Of a DNA stretch of 64,000 nt, positions 10,642 through 24,518 are shown piece by piece. The notes below the pieces were generated by a model. That model saw nothing but the letters and a program-made list of their open reading frames with translations, was not told where the DNA came from and ran no database searches. Made by a program: the position numbers and the translations under genes. This stretch comes from Circinella minor (lineage: Eukaryota > Mucoromycota > Mucoromycetes > Mucorales > Lichtheimiaceae): assembly GCA_016758965.1 (NCBI GenBank), contig JAEPRB010000012.1:124001-188000 (forward strand), in the 5' to 3' direction. The stretch's first letter is position 1; every line of letters starts with the position of its first letter.

Positions 10642-12649
10642 ATGATGAAGTTAGTTCAATTGGCAAGTTTAGCTACAGTCATGCTTCAATTAGGAACATT
10701 TGTTCAGGCCAACCCTCTTTTCGATAGTGCACATAGCAATGATGGATCGCAAGAAGACGTTTGTTCAAGTAATTTGTCATTTTTTTTAAACATTAAAAAT
10801 TCAATTAAGATAACAATAAAAGCTAATTCACAAAAAAATTATTCAATAGACTTCCGTATCACTTATCCAGATGAATCAGGTGCATATTCACTACTGTTTT
10901 GACAGTATTTTGATCAACTGACTTATTTTATTATTATGTATAAAAAAAAGGAATATTAAATTATTGAATTACTTGTTTTAGGTCTTTCATTCGAAGATAA
11001 TTCTCGACACTTGGTAGCTTGGCAAGCTCCTTCAAGCATTCAACAGGTCAATGTTACGATTGTGAATTCTGAACAAAAGACAGTTGCTATGGTGAATGTT
11101 TTTGGTAAGTAATCAAATCAACAAGAATAACAACAAAAATAATTGAAAATGTGATATTTATTAACTCGATATATATTTATATACCTAATAAATAGATGCT
11201 TCTAAAGGTGCCTCGGGCGAAATCCCCATTTCACTCAATGGCCAAGACACTGGTAAGTGGAAACTACCAGAACAAAACGAAATTATATCAAACAATTTGA
11301 TTAGAAATAAAAGCTAATTCTTTTTATGCCATGATGTTTTATTAGGTGAATTCCATTTCCACCTTGCAGGTATTGGAGGTCCTGCCTGTCAAGCTGATTC
11401 CCCCACATTCGAAATCACACGCGATGACGGACAACAGCAATCTTCTGATGATGATGATTCTAAGAAACAACATGAAAACGATGATGCTAAAGCTTGGAGT
11501 CATGCAGTTCAACAAGTTAGCGATTATACTAAAGATGATAAGAAAGAACACGATAATGCTAAATGGTTTACTAACGACGATCAACGCACACACTTGAATG
11601 CCCATTTGAATAAAGAACTCGATGAACTTTTCTCAACAAACCACGATAATGCCGCCCAATGGCAAGCGATCGAAGTTGATGTCGAATCTGAACCAGAACA
11701 TGAAGATTCTGGTGAAAATCTGTTTGATCATACTAACGCGGGTACTTGGACTGATGAAGATTTTGACCCTAAGCACGTCGATGTTGAAGGCTTCCAAGCT
11801 GAAGAACATAACGATGATGCCGAAGTTGAATACGTTATGGATTATTCAAACGTGGGTGCTTGGCAAGAAGAACAAATAAACCCTAATGATGATGCTTCTA
11901 CTGAACATGAAAATAGCGGTTGGGTTGAAGATATTCAAAAGTTTGATCATACTAACGTTGGCGCTTGGCAAGAAGAACAAATTGCCGATGATCAAGAAGA
12001 ACAAGGACATACCAATGCAGTCGAATGGCAAGCTGAAGTTATTGATGTCGCTGGTGACCATTCTGGTGCTCAAGATCATGGTAATGTTGCCTCTGGTGGA
12101 TGGGTCGAGGAAGACGCTTCTGGTGCTCAAGGCCATGGTAATATTGCCTCTGGTGGATGGGTTGAGGAAGATGCTTCTGGTGCTCAAGGCCATGGTAATG
12201 TTGCTTCTGGCCAATGGGTTGAAGATGATGCCCAATCCCATAACGATCAAGATGCTTGGATTGCCCAAGAAATCGATGGCGATGGTGTTGTATCTGGACA
12301 ACATAACAACGAAGCAAAAGAACCAGCACCACCAAGCGATACTGAATGGCATGTCAATGACGTTAATATTGATAGTGAATGGCAGGATGAGAGTAGCGCT
12401 AATGCTAATGTTGCTGATCATACCGATGCTGCACCTTTTATTCAAGCAGAAATTGAAGCACTTGCAGAACAAAGTGTACACAGTGATGCCGCTGAAGGTT
12501 GGTATGAAGAAGAATCTACTCATAAGAATGAATCTCCTTCCTCTGGTAAAGTAGGCACTGGTCGTATGCCTCCATCCATCGACTCAACTCATGATAACGA
12601 CGGTACTATTCCTGTCGTGCCTGCTGAAGCTTTGATTGCTAAATGGTAG
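10642..12649 (+). CDS. Secreted Kre9-like protein with acidic Trp repeats
   Basis: Five exons (10642-10768, 10850-10879, 10982-11104, 11196-11252, 11346-12649), all introns in phase 1, give 546 aa. Residues 1-23 are a signal peptide (hydrophobic core, cut after FVQA). Residues ~43-140 form an Ig-like domain resembling the Kre9/Knh1 N-terminal family of fungal cell-wall proteins (RITYPDESG start, VAWQAP, GEFHFHLAGIGGPACQAD end). The rest, about 370 residues, is a string of roughly 14 degenerate acidic repeats centred on one Trp, core [DGN]H-x-N-x-x-x-W-x-x-E; three consecutive copies (12062-12220) are nearly identical 19-mers around GHGN..SGGWVEED. There is no GPI signal: it ends ALIAKW. Secreted or wall-bound. 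The repeats have no family I can name. Converges tail to tail with TAF4, 215 bp away. Confidence 0.85.
12059..12226 (+). repeat. Three near-identical 57-bp coding repeats
   Basis: Units starting at about 12062, 12119 and 12176 each encode SGAQ-[DG]HGN-[VI]-ASG-x-WVE-[ED]-DA. They differ at only a few bases, so they are a recent in-frame expansion inside the older, diverged Trp-repeat array. Confidence 0.85.
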
Positions 12650-12864
12650 TTTTAATTTTTTCGATATTACAAAAAATACCCTTTCTTTATCCGTTGATTT
12701 TTTTTTCATGGGAAAAAAACACTGAACAAAACTACTATTTTTTACTCCTCCTTCTCCTTTCTTATTTCTCCCAAACCCATTTTTTTTAATTTGTTTGGTG
12801 TATTTTGATTCACTTTTTCTTTCTTTAATACAAAACACGTGTACTATTTTTATTATAAGCGATT

Positions 12865-15703
12865 TTACTTCAACCATTGATTATAAGTTTTGAGTAATGT
12901 TTTTTGACCACTGCCTTGACCACCAGCTTGACAATCCCGTTCCAAAGCAAATAATGCGTCTCGTACTGTGACTTTTCGTGTCGCAGCATCACCGAATCGT
13001 CTTCCAATAGTAGAAGGTGGTAAAAATAATCCAACATCTCGACCACGTCCGCGACCTCGTTTTCCTTCCTTGCGGCCGCGCGGTCGTCCTCGTCCGCGAG
13101 GTGAATCATCGCCACCCCTTTCGCTACCTCCTGGTGTTCCAGGTGCATTTCCATCTTGTAATGGAGTTGATGGTTGTTGTTGGCTGTTACCACCAGCTAC
13201 TCCTGTTGCTGCTGAAGATGATGATTGTTGATCACGTGCATTACCCGTCAACATCCAACTCTTGCGAACACCACCAATAGCTTTCATTAATGCAGTTTCA
13301 CTACCAATACCACCTCCACCACCTTTACTTAATCCGTCACCAAGACCACCACGTTGCTGAGATGAATCCTTGTCTTTCTTTTTACTCTTAGACCGACCTT
13401 CTTCGCCTCCTGCTCCTTCTTTACCCATTTGAGCTCGTCGTTCACGTTCTGCAATAGCTTCTTTTCGTTTTTGTTCCTCTTCACGTTCAGCACGTTCAAT
13501 GGCTAAGAGTTGTTTTTTAGTATCTTGCTGAATGACAATTTTATATAATGGCTGACCGTTTTCGTCGACGGGTGGTGGTGCACTGACATGTTGTGACATG
13601 GTTCGATGTTTGGAAGCAATGACCATTTGTTCTGCAAGACCTCGTAATCGTTCTTGCGTAGCCAGCGCAAGTAATGATACGAAATCACCATCCAATTTTT
13701 CAAGCCCAAATGGTTTTGCTAATATAAAAACATTATTATTATTTTTGATTAGTGGGAGACAAAAAATCTAGGCAAGATTTTATCACACTCTTTTTAACTA
13801 CCTAATTCAAGCACACGTTCTTTTAGTAATTCGGAATTCATAAATTCTTGTGTTTTAGATCGATCCACACCATCTGGTAAAATACCTCCTGGTGTCTCTC
13901 CATCTTTCATAAAATGCTGTTCTTCTTCCTAAGTTCATAAATAACAACAACAACGATAATATTTATAGTTAGTTCTTGGTTTGTGCCCTACTTTTTCCTT
14001 CTTGAATAGACAAAAACAAAATTACTCTAAGGTCAACGCCTGCATAACCCATAACATCCGTAAGTTGGTCATAATCGATTCGATCAGCAGCATTTGCTTG
14101 ACCGGGTGCAGGCGTAGAAGCGTTCGATTTTCTTACAGTAATAATTGAAAAAAATTAGTATATGGTTGATTATGACATTTATTAAATTGAACACGCGCAC
14201 GTTTTTCTTCTCTATCAAAAATCCCAATTTAAATTAATACATACGCAGGTGTGGACTGTTGTTGTCCTGGAAGAGCAGTAGGTCGACTCGTAGGAGGAAC
14301 TTGTAAACCAGGCATATTTGGTACTGGAGCTTGTGGAGGTTTAAATGCTGCAGGATTCATTGGATTACTCATTGGTGGGCCCATTGGCATACCGGGGGGT
14401 ATATTCGTGTTGTTATTATTTTCAGTTTTAACCCGTTTTAATTGTGGTGTCCTATAAAACAACCGTTTAAATTAATATACACTTTGAAAATATACAGAGC
14501 AATAATACAACAATGAAAAGTGATGGTTTGTATATATATACAACTTACACTATTCCTGTCATTTGTTGATTGCCTTGTCCACTCGGCCCTGCAGCAGCAC
14601 GTTTTTTATCATTATCCTTTCCATCTTGTGGACTTGGTTTGTTTTTTAAATCTTCTAATTGTTGATATTGCTGCTGTCCTAACATCGACTTAGCTTGAAT
14701 ATAAAATTGTTCAGGGCTAACAGAATTTGTCTAACCCAACCCAAAATAAGAAATGCGCAGCAGTAAAAAAAACGGAGGTCAATTTAAATTTTTTTTACGT
14801 GTTCGATGAACATTTTTATAAAAAATTGTAAGCTACCTGCAATTTTCTAAACAAACCCATAAACTCTTCTCGTCGTTCAGGAGATAGTTGTGAGATAATA
14901 TTTTCTAATAATGTTGTGGCTAATAATGATAATGAAAAAAATTACTTAGCATATAGTTTACACATACGTACACACGCACATAACCTAGACATGTATATTT
15001 AGTTACCTTTACTTCCAGGTGGTAGCGGTTGTGGTTGTGGCTGTTGCGACTGTTGTGATTGTGATGCCGGCGATTGTTGCTGTTGTTGATGATGATGTGG
15101 TATTGGCGTAGGTTGATGTGACATGATGGGCTGTGGTTGTTGTTGTTGTTGCTGTTGTTGCGGAGATGCATGCTGAGGCGGTTGAGGTTGTATTTGTTGT
15201 GGGAATGGTTGAGGTGGTAAAGACATTGGAGTAGACATTGGCAAAACCCATTGAGTTTGATGTTGTGGGGCGGTTGTTATGATTGGATTGGGTGTTGATG
15301 CTGAAGAATTCGTATTGCTATTATTATTACTCTTTGCTTGATGTTTATTATTATTGCTATTGTTATTATTGCTGTTATTATGATTATTATTCCAAAGAAT
15401 CTCTTGTACATGTTGATGAACAACTGAAGGATCTGCTCCTCCTAATTCTCCTGCCCCATTTGAAGCAAAAAAGCTTTGCAGTCCCGGAGGTAAACTAGCA
15501 TACGCTTGTTGCGATCCTTCATTACTATGACTCATGTTTTGAACGATCGTTTGGAACGGTACATCGTTACCACTATTATCCGCTAGAATTTCTTGAATTG
15601 AGAAATTCAACTCAGGATGAGGTGGCTGATGTTGTTGCTGTGGTGTTCCTTGTTGTTGATGCTGTTGTTGCTGTTGCCCCTGTTGATTATGCTGGTCTGC
15701 CAT
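12865..15703 (-). CDS. TAF4: TFIID subunit TAF4
   Basis: Seven exons (15703-15007, 14919-14837, 14730-14549, 14451-14245, 14131-14026, 13928-13802, 13718-12865) keep phase throughout and give 751 aa. Exon 1 is a Q/N/P-rich activation-type region. Exon 2 reads LENIISQLSPERREEF, the core of the TAFH/NHR1 helix bundle. Exons 5-7 carry the conserved C-terminal TAF4 domain: DVMGYAGVDLREEE, then DGDFVSLLALATQERLRGL, a helix that completes the histone-fold pairing with TAF12, and the closing KVTVRDALFALERD segment. TAF4 scaffolds TFIID in the nucleus. Animal TAF4 is longer (about 1000 aa); the fungal size is normal. A Gly/Arg/Pro-rich basic linker (13030-13350) interrupts the C-terminal domain. Start is the only Met ahead of the Q-rich tract; upstream lies a T-rich stretch. 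Confidence 0.93.
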
Positions 15704-18700
15704 TGAATCGTTTTTTTTCCACCAAGCTTTTCTGGAACAAAAGAGAAAGAGAGCACAAGAAATTGAAGCTTCATGAAATTAACCAGTCACAATTATCAAA
15801 ATTGATAATGCATACTCTCGAGGATCTGGGTATGCAAATACACTTATTGCAGTAAGTTTTCTTTTTCGTGGTAATGCTTACTTTACTCGTTTTTGGGTTC
15901 GATATACCCGTATTTAGCCATTTGCATGTACAAATAGGTACATATATTAGTTGCTCAGCAATATATACACTTCTGTATACACAAACAATTGACCCTTAGG
16001 TTACCAAGACAATAAATTAAAAAAAACTTATAAGTGGTCCAAACAGGTTTCTTTTTAAATTTAGAAACTGCATTTTGTTTTGATTTATATGTTCTCTCTT
16101 TATTTTTGTTTATTGAATAAATAAAGCTGGGTGATAATTCGTATAATAGCATAACAGACATTATAATCCGTATGTAGAAAAAAAAATCAGGAAAAAAGGA
16201 GCAGACATGATTATCTTTCATATATCCCTTTGGTTTACATATGTTACGCGCCTTTTTTTATATTTTCCGGGAGTATTGATTACATCTCTATTTTTTTTGT
16301 CGCTTTCTCCGAGGGTAAGAAAGTATCTTATCATAATAGTTAAAGAAGAATAGACAGGTCATTATATTCACAGCAAGAAGAGTACTAAATAAAAGCCAAA
16401 ACTGCAGGCACGTTTGGACCTCATCGTTCTTAAATAAAGTCATTGCACAATACGTACGTATTAGAATATATATTGATCATCAACACCTATATCTCATGTA
16501 TTTTTTTCTTTCTTTTAATTATAATTCCTAATTAAAAAAATGAAAACTATAATAATGAAATAGATAACCCTTTCCCCCCCCTGTTTTTTTCTTCTTTCGA
16601 ACCCGTGTATTTTAAATTTTCGATTTGATACAAGTACTTTGCCGTGCATCCGAACGATAAATTTTCTGTACCCCCATTATTGAATGACAACATGATAAAC
16701 CATTTATTTCGAAACCGCCCGATATTGTTTTTTTTTTCTATTATTATCGAAAGAAAGAGAGAGAGAGAGAGCATGTTGTCCCCAGATGTTTTTTTTTCGA
16801 CATTCTTCGAGCTAGGGTTACCCGGGTCCATATGCTTTTTTGTTTTCTTTTTGACCGAGGATGGAATTGAAGTAAGATGTACGTACAGTGTTTATTATTA
16901 TTATTATTTATTCATTCCAATTAGTCATACATCCAATATACATCAAAAATATATATATTTTTAGCTTACTATCACACTCTCGACTGATCTCAACCAATGG
17001 ACTATTCTTTTTTAAAGAAGGAAGAAGTGAAATTCAATATAAGGGATATATCACCACAAGACTAATAAACAACACCGTGGCTCTTTTCACTTCATAATAC
17101 TATTAATTTGATATAAACCAACACTTACATATACACATCGCATCTCCTAAATCATACACATACATATATGACGTTACGTACATTTTTATTTTTCGTTCTT
17201 GATCGCGTTTTTTAGCCGAGAAAACAATAAAAAAGAAGGGGTAGTCGTATTTCAAGAAAGAAGATTAGAATATTAAAAGTATATTTTCTGTTTGTAAGTG
17301 TATGAGGAGAAAAAAGAGCGATCAATTTTAATGACGTGCTGATCTAATACCGTGTCACCTTGGATTTTTGAAAGGATCACAGGTTTCGACACGATAGCGT
17401 GAAACAGCGTGATTGTTTGCAGCAAAATAATAATATTTATATACACAACAACCAGCCGGAGGGGATGGAGGGTTCTTCGCCTTTCATCCCTTTGTAACAC
17501 GTCTTCTTTTTTCATTTTATTATTAATTATTGTGATGTTTGATCGTGGATAATAAATGTAAAAGAGAAAAAAGGTCCGTGTATGGGCTTATATTAATAAT
17601 ATTATTAAAAATATCTCGAAGCAGCACTTGTTATTCACGCCTCTAGCTCTCTAACTCTTTTAGCCCCTCTTCTCGAGAAACGTAATAACCCGCGCGCGCG
17701 CAGCAACATGCATTCAGGTGTAAAAAACAATTACAAGAAGTTAAGGAGTTACATTATACACGAGAATAAAAGATTTTTGTATTGTATTTTTTTTTCTTTT
17801 CGCTAACAAAGTTTTCGTTTCAATTTTTTGTTGCATGCACTGGCCACCCGCCAAAAAAGTAGCACAAAATTTTGGGGGATTCAAATGAGGTAGAAAGAAA
17901 GGGGGGCTGGAAATTGAGAACAAAAAGAGGAGTTATTTTTTCTTGGGTGTGGATTATCACATTTACCACCTAAAAAAACTATAAACAATAGTTCAAACCC
18001 AAAAGAAAAAAAAAGATCTCGGTCCGAACCCCGAGTAAATCACCGTTTTAATAGTTTACATGAATCCATAACCATTATAACCCGATCATCACCGAAAAAT
18101 AAAAATAAAAATCACCGTAAAACTTTGTAAAATTGTTTTTTTACATGAAAGCTATTTTTTTTATATTTCTCGGGGGACGCAAAGAAAAGTTGTGAAAAAG
18201 TGGTCGAGTCATTTTTAAGGGGTAAAAAAACTCAATGCTAAATGAGTCAAGTACGTAAGAAAAAACAAGGAGGGACAAAGGGGGGAGGGATAGGATTGAA
18301 TGTCTTTTGTTGGTGAGTGTCATTTTGCTTATTGTTTTATATATTACAACATTACGTGATAATAGTTAAGAGCCAAAAATGGGCTATTTCTCGAGGATGT
18401 ATGGTGAAACTAGTTATTAAAAGAAAGGGGATCCTATTTGCACGGCGTAGGTTGTGAATATGGTGTAAATGAGGACACTATACGATACTTTTATAAATAC
18501 AGAAAATGAGATTTATAGCTACTGTTGGTAGTTGTAAGGTTTTGCAAACTAAAAGGAATTCGTTTGAGTTATTATTATATCTCATAGAAATGGGAACAGC
18601 CGACTTTTCAACTTTGCTTGCATGCTAGTCTTGGTATGCAGTTTTTTTTGTCCTGGGAGAGTATAAACACAAGGAGTTTTTTTTATACGCCCAAGGGTAA

Positions 18701-19615
18701 ATGAAATTTTAGACTGCTAGTAATAATTTATAATCCACGTCCAGATACCCATCATCCACTATATCATTATCAAATCAAATAACAGTATGTTTAAATAAAC
18801 AAATAAATACAAATATAAAATCTAAAGAGAAAAACTGGAAGAGGCGAAATGGCAACTGAGTGTGTGTCATGGGACCTCTTTTTTTTTCGTTATTTGCAAC
18901 TTATAATAAACCTCGCTTTGCTTTTCTTTGTTAATCGTACTTTTGTTACTAAAGTGGAAATTCTTGAGTTATCTTTGAACGAGTTCAGTACCTGGAAAGA
19001 AAGGGGGCGGTGAAAGTTTTCATATTGAATATGATGAGGATCGACTAGACTACTAAAAAGTTTTATTATTTTTACGTACGTACACAAAAAAAAAGAAAAA
19101 CGAAAATAAAGAGTTCTTAAAGTAATGTATATGGTAAAATATGATGCCATGAGTTTTTCTTGTTATAAAATGTAAACACATTTCGTTACATGTATATGCT
19201 CATCCAGCGATTATTAGTATAACTTGAATGAGTATAGATGCAGGATCGACATGTTGCTTTTTCGCAATTTATGGTGAGCGCGTCACATTCTCCAAAAAAA
19301 AATAGCATAAATTAACATTTCTCGGCCGTTGCTATCGTCACCCATCCGCATGCACGTCCCACCCCCCTTAACCTCAGGGCAAAAAAAAAGACACAATTAC
19401 GTCCATTTTATTATTATTATCCCCACCTTTGTGAATCAATTTTAGGTCCCCCAAATTTTCATTTCAATTTTTATAAATACGGTGTAGTTTTCTTCTATCT
19501 TTTTTTTTTGCTTTCCTTTGTAACCTTTCGAAAGCTTTTCTTTCTTTTTTTATTTCTTTCTTATACTTCTCCTTTCTTCCTCTTTAAATAAACCCTTCTT
19601 TTAATAATAATAATC
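15704..19615. other. 3.9-kb gene-free region upstream of the APSES gene
   Basis: It holds the TAF4 promoter on its left and the upstream region of the APSES regulator on its right. It is AT-rich with many poly-T, poly-A and poly-G tracts, TACGTA palindromes (16450, 19075), a GA run at 16754-16770, and pyrimidine-rich DNA at 19490-19600 just before the ATG. The open frames here are low-complexity and I do not regard them as genes. Its length is large for this gene-dense fungus, so a long regulatory region, a long 5' UTR or a non-coding RNA is possible but not shown. Confidence 0.5.
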
Positions 19616-21044
19616 ATGAATTCACCTATTAAACATGAAGATCTTGATATGGAACCTTATGGCCCCGAATCACCCGAAGCTTATGAAAACGATAATCCAC
19701 TTTTTCGTCCGTATGTAGGCATGGTAGATGACATTGAAGAAGAGTTTGAGATTACTCGTGCCAAATATTCTACTTCACTTGATGTCCGTGGCTATATACC
19801 CGGTAAGTTTTGGATCAAACCGCCTACAATTCTTATTCATGATTATGGCTATTTCTTTTTGTCGTCAGTATTGAAACTAAATATAGATTATCATTTTTAT
19901 TATATAATTAGTTTATGAGTATATGGCTGGTACGCAGCCTATTATGTGGGATCGTGAGACAGGTAAAAACGCGGTCAAGAGAGACATAACGAGCAATTTC
20001 ATTTTTTTCAAATACTGATACAAACGGGTCTCTTTAATAGGATTTGTGCACTTTACTGGGATCTGGAAGTGTCTCGGTAATTCCAAAGCTGACATTGTTC
20101 GCGTTGTTGATTCGAATCCTGAACTCGGAGTAACGAAGATTCGTGGTGGATTTCTAAAGATCCAAGGAACTTGGATGCCATTCGAACATGCTAAAACTTT
20201 ATGTCGACGAACGGCGTGGAGGATCCGAGATAAACTTGTTCCTTTGTTTGGTCCAACCTTCGCAGACGAATGCTTACCACCTACTCATGATGATTATGGC
20301 TGTCTCTTATTGGATCCAAAGACAGCACCACCTCATCGATCAGCAGTTCATCAAAGACGTAATAATTCAACATCTACAACAACAGCAGTTGGAAATGGTT
20401 CTGGTGGCAAATCTATGGTGAGTCGCCGATATCACCATCACCATCATCAATATCACGTAGCCCCCTATCGGCGACGATCTTCTTCTTCTTCTGTCGAGTC
20501 TGTACCACCAACAACGCAAGTACCACGCCGTCTATCAACCAGAAGAGCACGCGACTCAAGTAGTAGCAGTAGCAGCATGTCTCTCGCGCGTTTGTTAAAC
20601 AATGATTCGACGCCATCACCCACCACAGATGACGCTCCCTCATCACCTGCGAATACGACTCCGTCGCCATCATTTCGCCGCAAGACACCTCCACCTCCTT
20701 CATTTCGATTTCCATTTTCGCCATTTGTGCGCCACAGCACTAGTAATATGATGAACTCTCCCCCTGTTGATGATGTTGTTCTACTTCCACGCGTCTCGCC
20801 TTCTTCCGAAGTTCCACGACCACCTTCCTCATCTGGTCTTCCGTTACTTCACGCCACATTACCGGGATGGTCTTCAACAAGTTCAGATGATCAAGTCGAT
20901 ACTGTACGAGCTTCATTATTATTACAACGGCTAAGTGTTGATGCTGGTGAACGTCCTTTTTTTTCACCTTCAGCTTCATTACCTTTAGCTGCTCGTGTGG
21001 TTGTCAATTCTTCTGAATTTACGGTATCATGGGAGGGTCAGTAA
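19616..21044 (+). CDS. APSES / KilA-N family transcription factor
   Basis: Three exons (19616-19802, 19912-19962, 20041-21044; phase 1 at both junctions) give 413 aa. Residues ~62-145 form the fungal APSES (KilA-N) DNA-binding domain: VYEYMAG, IMWDRETGFVHFTGIWK, a helix with KADIVRVVDSNPELG, then GGFLKIQGTWMPFEHAKTLC and RTAWRIRDKLVPLFGPTF. The extended GTWMPFEHAK wing and the LVPLFGP end favour the Xbp1-like branch over the MBF/SBF (Mbp1/Swi4) branch. No ankyrin repeats follow; the remaining ~270 residues are Ser/Pro/Thr- and His-rich and look disordered. APSES proteins control cell cycle, stress or development. It stands alone between 3.9 kb and 6.1 kb of gene-free DNA. Confidence 0.88.
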
Positions 21045-23741
21045 AAGAAGGAAGGAGTAAAACTAAAAAGGATACATTGCACTCCACCAAACAAAGTTAT
21101 ATCATACTTCATTATTATTATTTCATTATTATTACCCATCAACCATCTGTTGTATATATTTTCCCTCTATCGCTATTTTTCTCAAAAAGGACTGCTATCC
21201 GTTCCTTTTCTTTATTTTTTTTCGTGTAAAATTCATCCAAAATGCGCATGTATATATGTTATATTTCCTATTTTATCAAATTCTTCTTTCATAAGCCTTC
21301 GAAAATACTTTTTCATACAGACACAAACACAAAAAAAAAGTAGTCCACAACATTCTTTATTAGTATTATTACAAGCAAAGCATATATATTAAAAATAAAC
21401 CCTTTATATTACAGTATTGACTTTATACAACAAGTCGTCTTTTTCGTTTTTTGTCATTTTCTTATTTGTTTTTTATAACAATTAATATGTCACTTTATTG
21501 TCTATGAAATGAACAGTTTTATATAAAAAAAAAAAACTTTTCGAATAATAAATCGACAAGAAAGAATCGTTCTTCCAGACCTTTCCCGAAGGGCACAATT
21601 CATTGAAAAGAAAGGACCACAGGATATGGAATGGTTAAAAAGCAAGTTGAAAATTTTTTCTATCGCCCTTCCTTTTATACTCAAGAAGATTCCGGAGACT
21701 GAATCCAAAATAGATGGCTTATATTTTATAATAATTAGCTCGGCGCTCAAACATCTTTGAAAAGTATATATAAATTACACGTAGCTTTTTTTTTCTTTTT
21801 TGAATTGGTTCATTTCAATATAAAGATATTCATTTCTTTTTTGCCTAACACATTTCAAGGGTTCCCACTCCCGCTCCCCCAAAATTGAAAAATGATATTA
21901 TTTTTTTCGTTAGTTAAAAGTACAAAGAAAATAAAAATATAAACTTTCTTTTTTCGAAAAAAAATATGTAATCAATCCATACCATTTTTGTAAATGCAGT
22001 GTCACGATAAACGGGCGAACTTTATGAAAAAGAGTTTTACTGCAGGAGAAAGGGACTTTTTCGCTGGCGTGTGTAGCGAACATCAATCATTCATCATCTT
22101 CGTCATTCATAATAATATACAATAATAAACCAATAACAAGCTACAGAAAATTAAAAAATAAAAACCGAAGGCGCGTTATTATTATTCACCTGACATGTTT
22201 TTCTCGAGATTTTTACAAACAAACAAAACTAAAAATCTCGACATACATACATATTGTCAATTCGAAGATTAACAGGCATTTTTTTCTCTGAGCTGTCCAA
22301 AAAAATCTCAAGGAATGGAAGCAATATTACTTTTCTATTCGAGATTAATATTAAATTCTAACCAGATATCTATAAAACCATCCGAGAAATTACCCCGTTT
22401 TTTTTTTTGGCTTCTCTTTCTTTATCTTCTCTCGGGTGTCTCAAGTGAGCTTCCGAGCCTATCCTAATATGTGATCCACGGATGCAGGAGTACTTCTATG
22501 TGTGTGTCTTGACGATGTATTTCATTAGCAACAACAACTTTAGATATTTTTGGAACTTGAAGGTAGCAATTTGAATATATTTCGGGTAACAGCCCCGAGG
22601 AAACAAAAGGAAAAGCATCAAATTGTGCAAAATATAAAGAGCCCCTATTTCTCATTTATTGTTATTGTTGTTGTTACAAGTCATATGCTTTATTTTTTGA
22701 AGCAAAAAACGGAACAAAGAAATAAAAAGGGAAGTTAAAATTAATATCAGTAGTTTGATATGGATTATTTGAATAAGTAGGATAAAACAACTTATATTTT
22801 TTTAATAATGCTACTCCTGGAAAAATGTAGCATCAGCTGTAAAAATGACAGTTGTTTTCATAATGGCTCGCAGCAAAGGTAGACCATTTCTCATTATAGG
22901 ATACAACAAATACTTTTATTAGACTGTTTTTTGTTCTTGGATGTGCATAAATATAAAACAAAGTTTAGTAACAATTAAATTATTTTGGCCCAACTCTTTA
23001 TTTCCGTTTCCTACCGAGAACATGTTCATAATTCTAGCAAGTCCGGGGTATCTACAGGTTAGTACAATATATAAATATATGATGGTCCGGGATCTGTTAC
23101 TTATACATGAATTATTTAGCATTGTGTTTTATTTATTTAGTTTATAATTTTTCGATCATTATAATTAATAATGTATTCCCTTTTTTTCTTTTAACAATAG
23201 AGTAACTTTCTCAGAAATATAAGTATTGGTTTTTTTTAAAGATTCGCGAACATTAGTACTATAAACAGCGCAAACAAAATACATATACCATTTCTCGGTG
23301 TGGTTGTCACATTGAAGTCACTAAAAAAAGAGTTGTGTAGCATTAATAAAGGTAAGCCAATGAGGATCCGATAAATTATATAGTATTCGAGCAGAAGAAA
23401 AATAATTTGAAGATACCATAGTACTACATACCTGATGTAACACACACATTCTCAGTGATCACAGAATTGTTTTATTACGTACTATTGGTAAATGATAAAT
23501 TCAACAAGAAAAGAAGCAGAATGGGGCATTATGTCTTCGTAATATGAATACATACATGTATACATGATTGAAAATCCGATTTTGTATGCCAAATGTTTAT
23601 TTTTTGAAACTAATTTTTTTCTTTTCTTCACATAGTATATTATTTATGTCAAGCAAGTTAAACTGATTATTGACATATTATGAAGACAGTTGGTAAAATA
23701 TTAAAGACGTTCTATTACACCTACGTATTAATTCTATCAGC

Positions 23742-23766
23742 AAAAAAAAAAAAAAAAAAAAAAAAA
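23742..23766. repeat. 25-A homopolymer run
   Basis: 25 consecutive A, followed by a duplicated AACCAG motif and a short (ATA)n run. It could be a poly-A tail of a decayed retroposon or a plain homopolymer; no LINE or SINE body was recognised upstream. Confidence 0.7.
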
Positions 23767-24518
23767 CCAGAAAAACCAGAAAGAGGAACGATAATAATAA
23801 TAATAAAATGACTACACGTATACCTTTTATTATACCACTTTTTCTAGTTTTATATTAAAATATCGCTTATGTAGTTCAATTATGTTCTACCCATTATTTA
23901 TGTAATATACAGATTAGTACTACGCAGTAGGATGCGGGCTACCTCCTATATTTTGCATATTTTGCTCAAGTCAGACTTGTGTCTTTATAAATCACGCCGT
24001 CGACTCATAAGCAACCACAGTAGTAGCGATGACTGAATAGAGGTTTACTACAAAAATAGTAGTATTAAGTTGCTATCAAAAATGAAACCAAGTGTATCAT
24101 GACTGTAACAATTGTTGTATTATGATAGAAGCTCTTGAAGTTGATCATACGTAGAAAAGTGAATAGTTTTAACTTTAAAATGGAAATCGAGTAAAATCAC
24201 ATGACAATGACTTACGGGGCCCATCAGACTAAAATAAACAATAAAAAGACTATCATGGCTAACCCCAAGACTTTATTTTAATAATGAAAATATCCGTCTT
24301 ATGATAAAAACAGTGACTAATATAAAGCACCCTACTCTAATAACCTTTATTCACACACAATAAATAACCAAATGCACATTACTTCATAGAATAAAAAGAA
24401 AGTACTTTATATACAGTGCTTTGAATACAGTTGTAAAAGATAATTTTTTACAAATATTCAATTTACCATTCAAATTATATGAAAATGGTTCTTAAAGTAC
24501 CTTTCTTACATACGAGTT

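Noticed and set aside
11846..12523. Long antisense open frames under the Trp-repeat gene
   Set aside because: They arise from the repetitive, stop-poor coding strand; composition is Ile/Ser/Phe-rich without motifs and the sense frame has signal peptide and introns.
16600..16640. TTCGAACCC stretch as a tRNA T-arm
   Set aside because: No acceptor or D-arm sequence at the right distance and no cloverleaf pairing was seen.
20188..20979. Overlapping frames on both strands in the APSES gene
   Set aside because: Shadows of the Ser/Pro-rich tail; no motif and no splice context.
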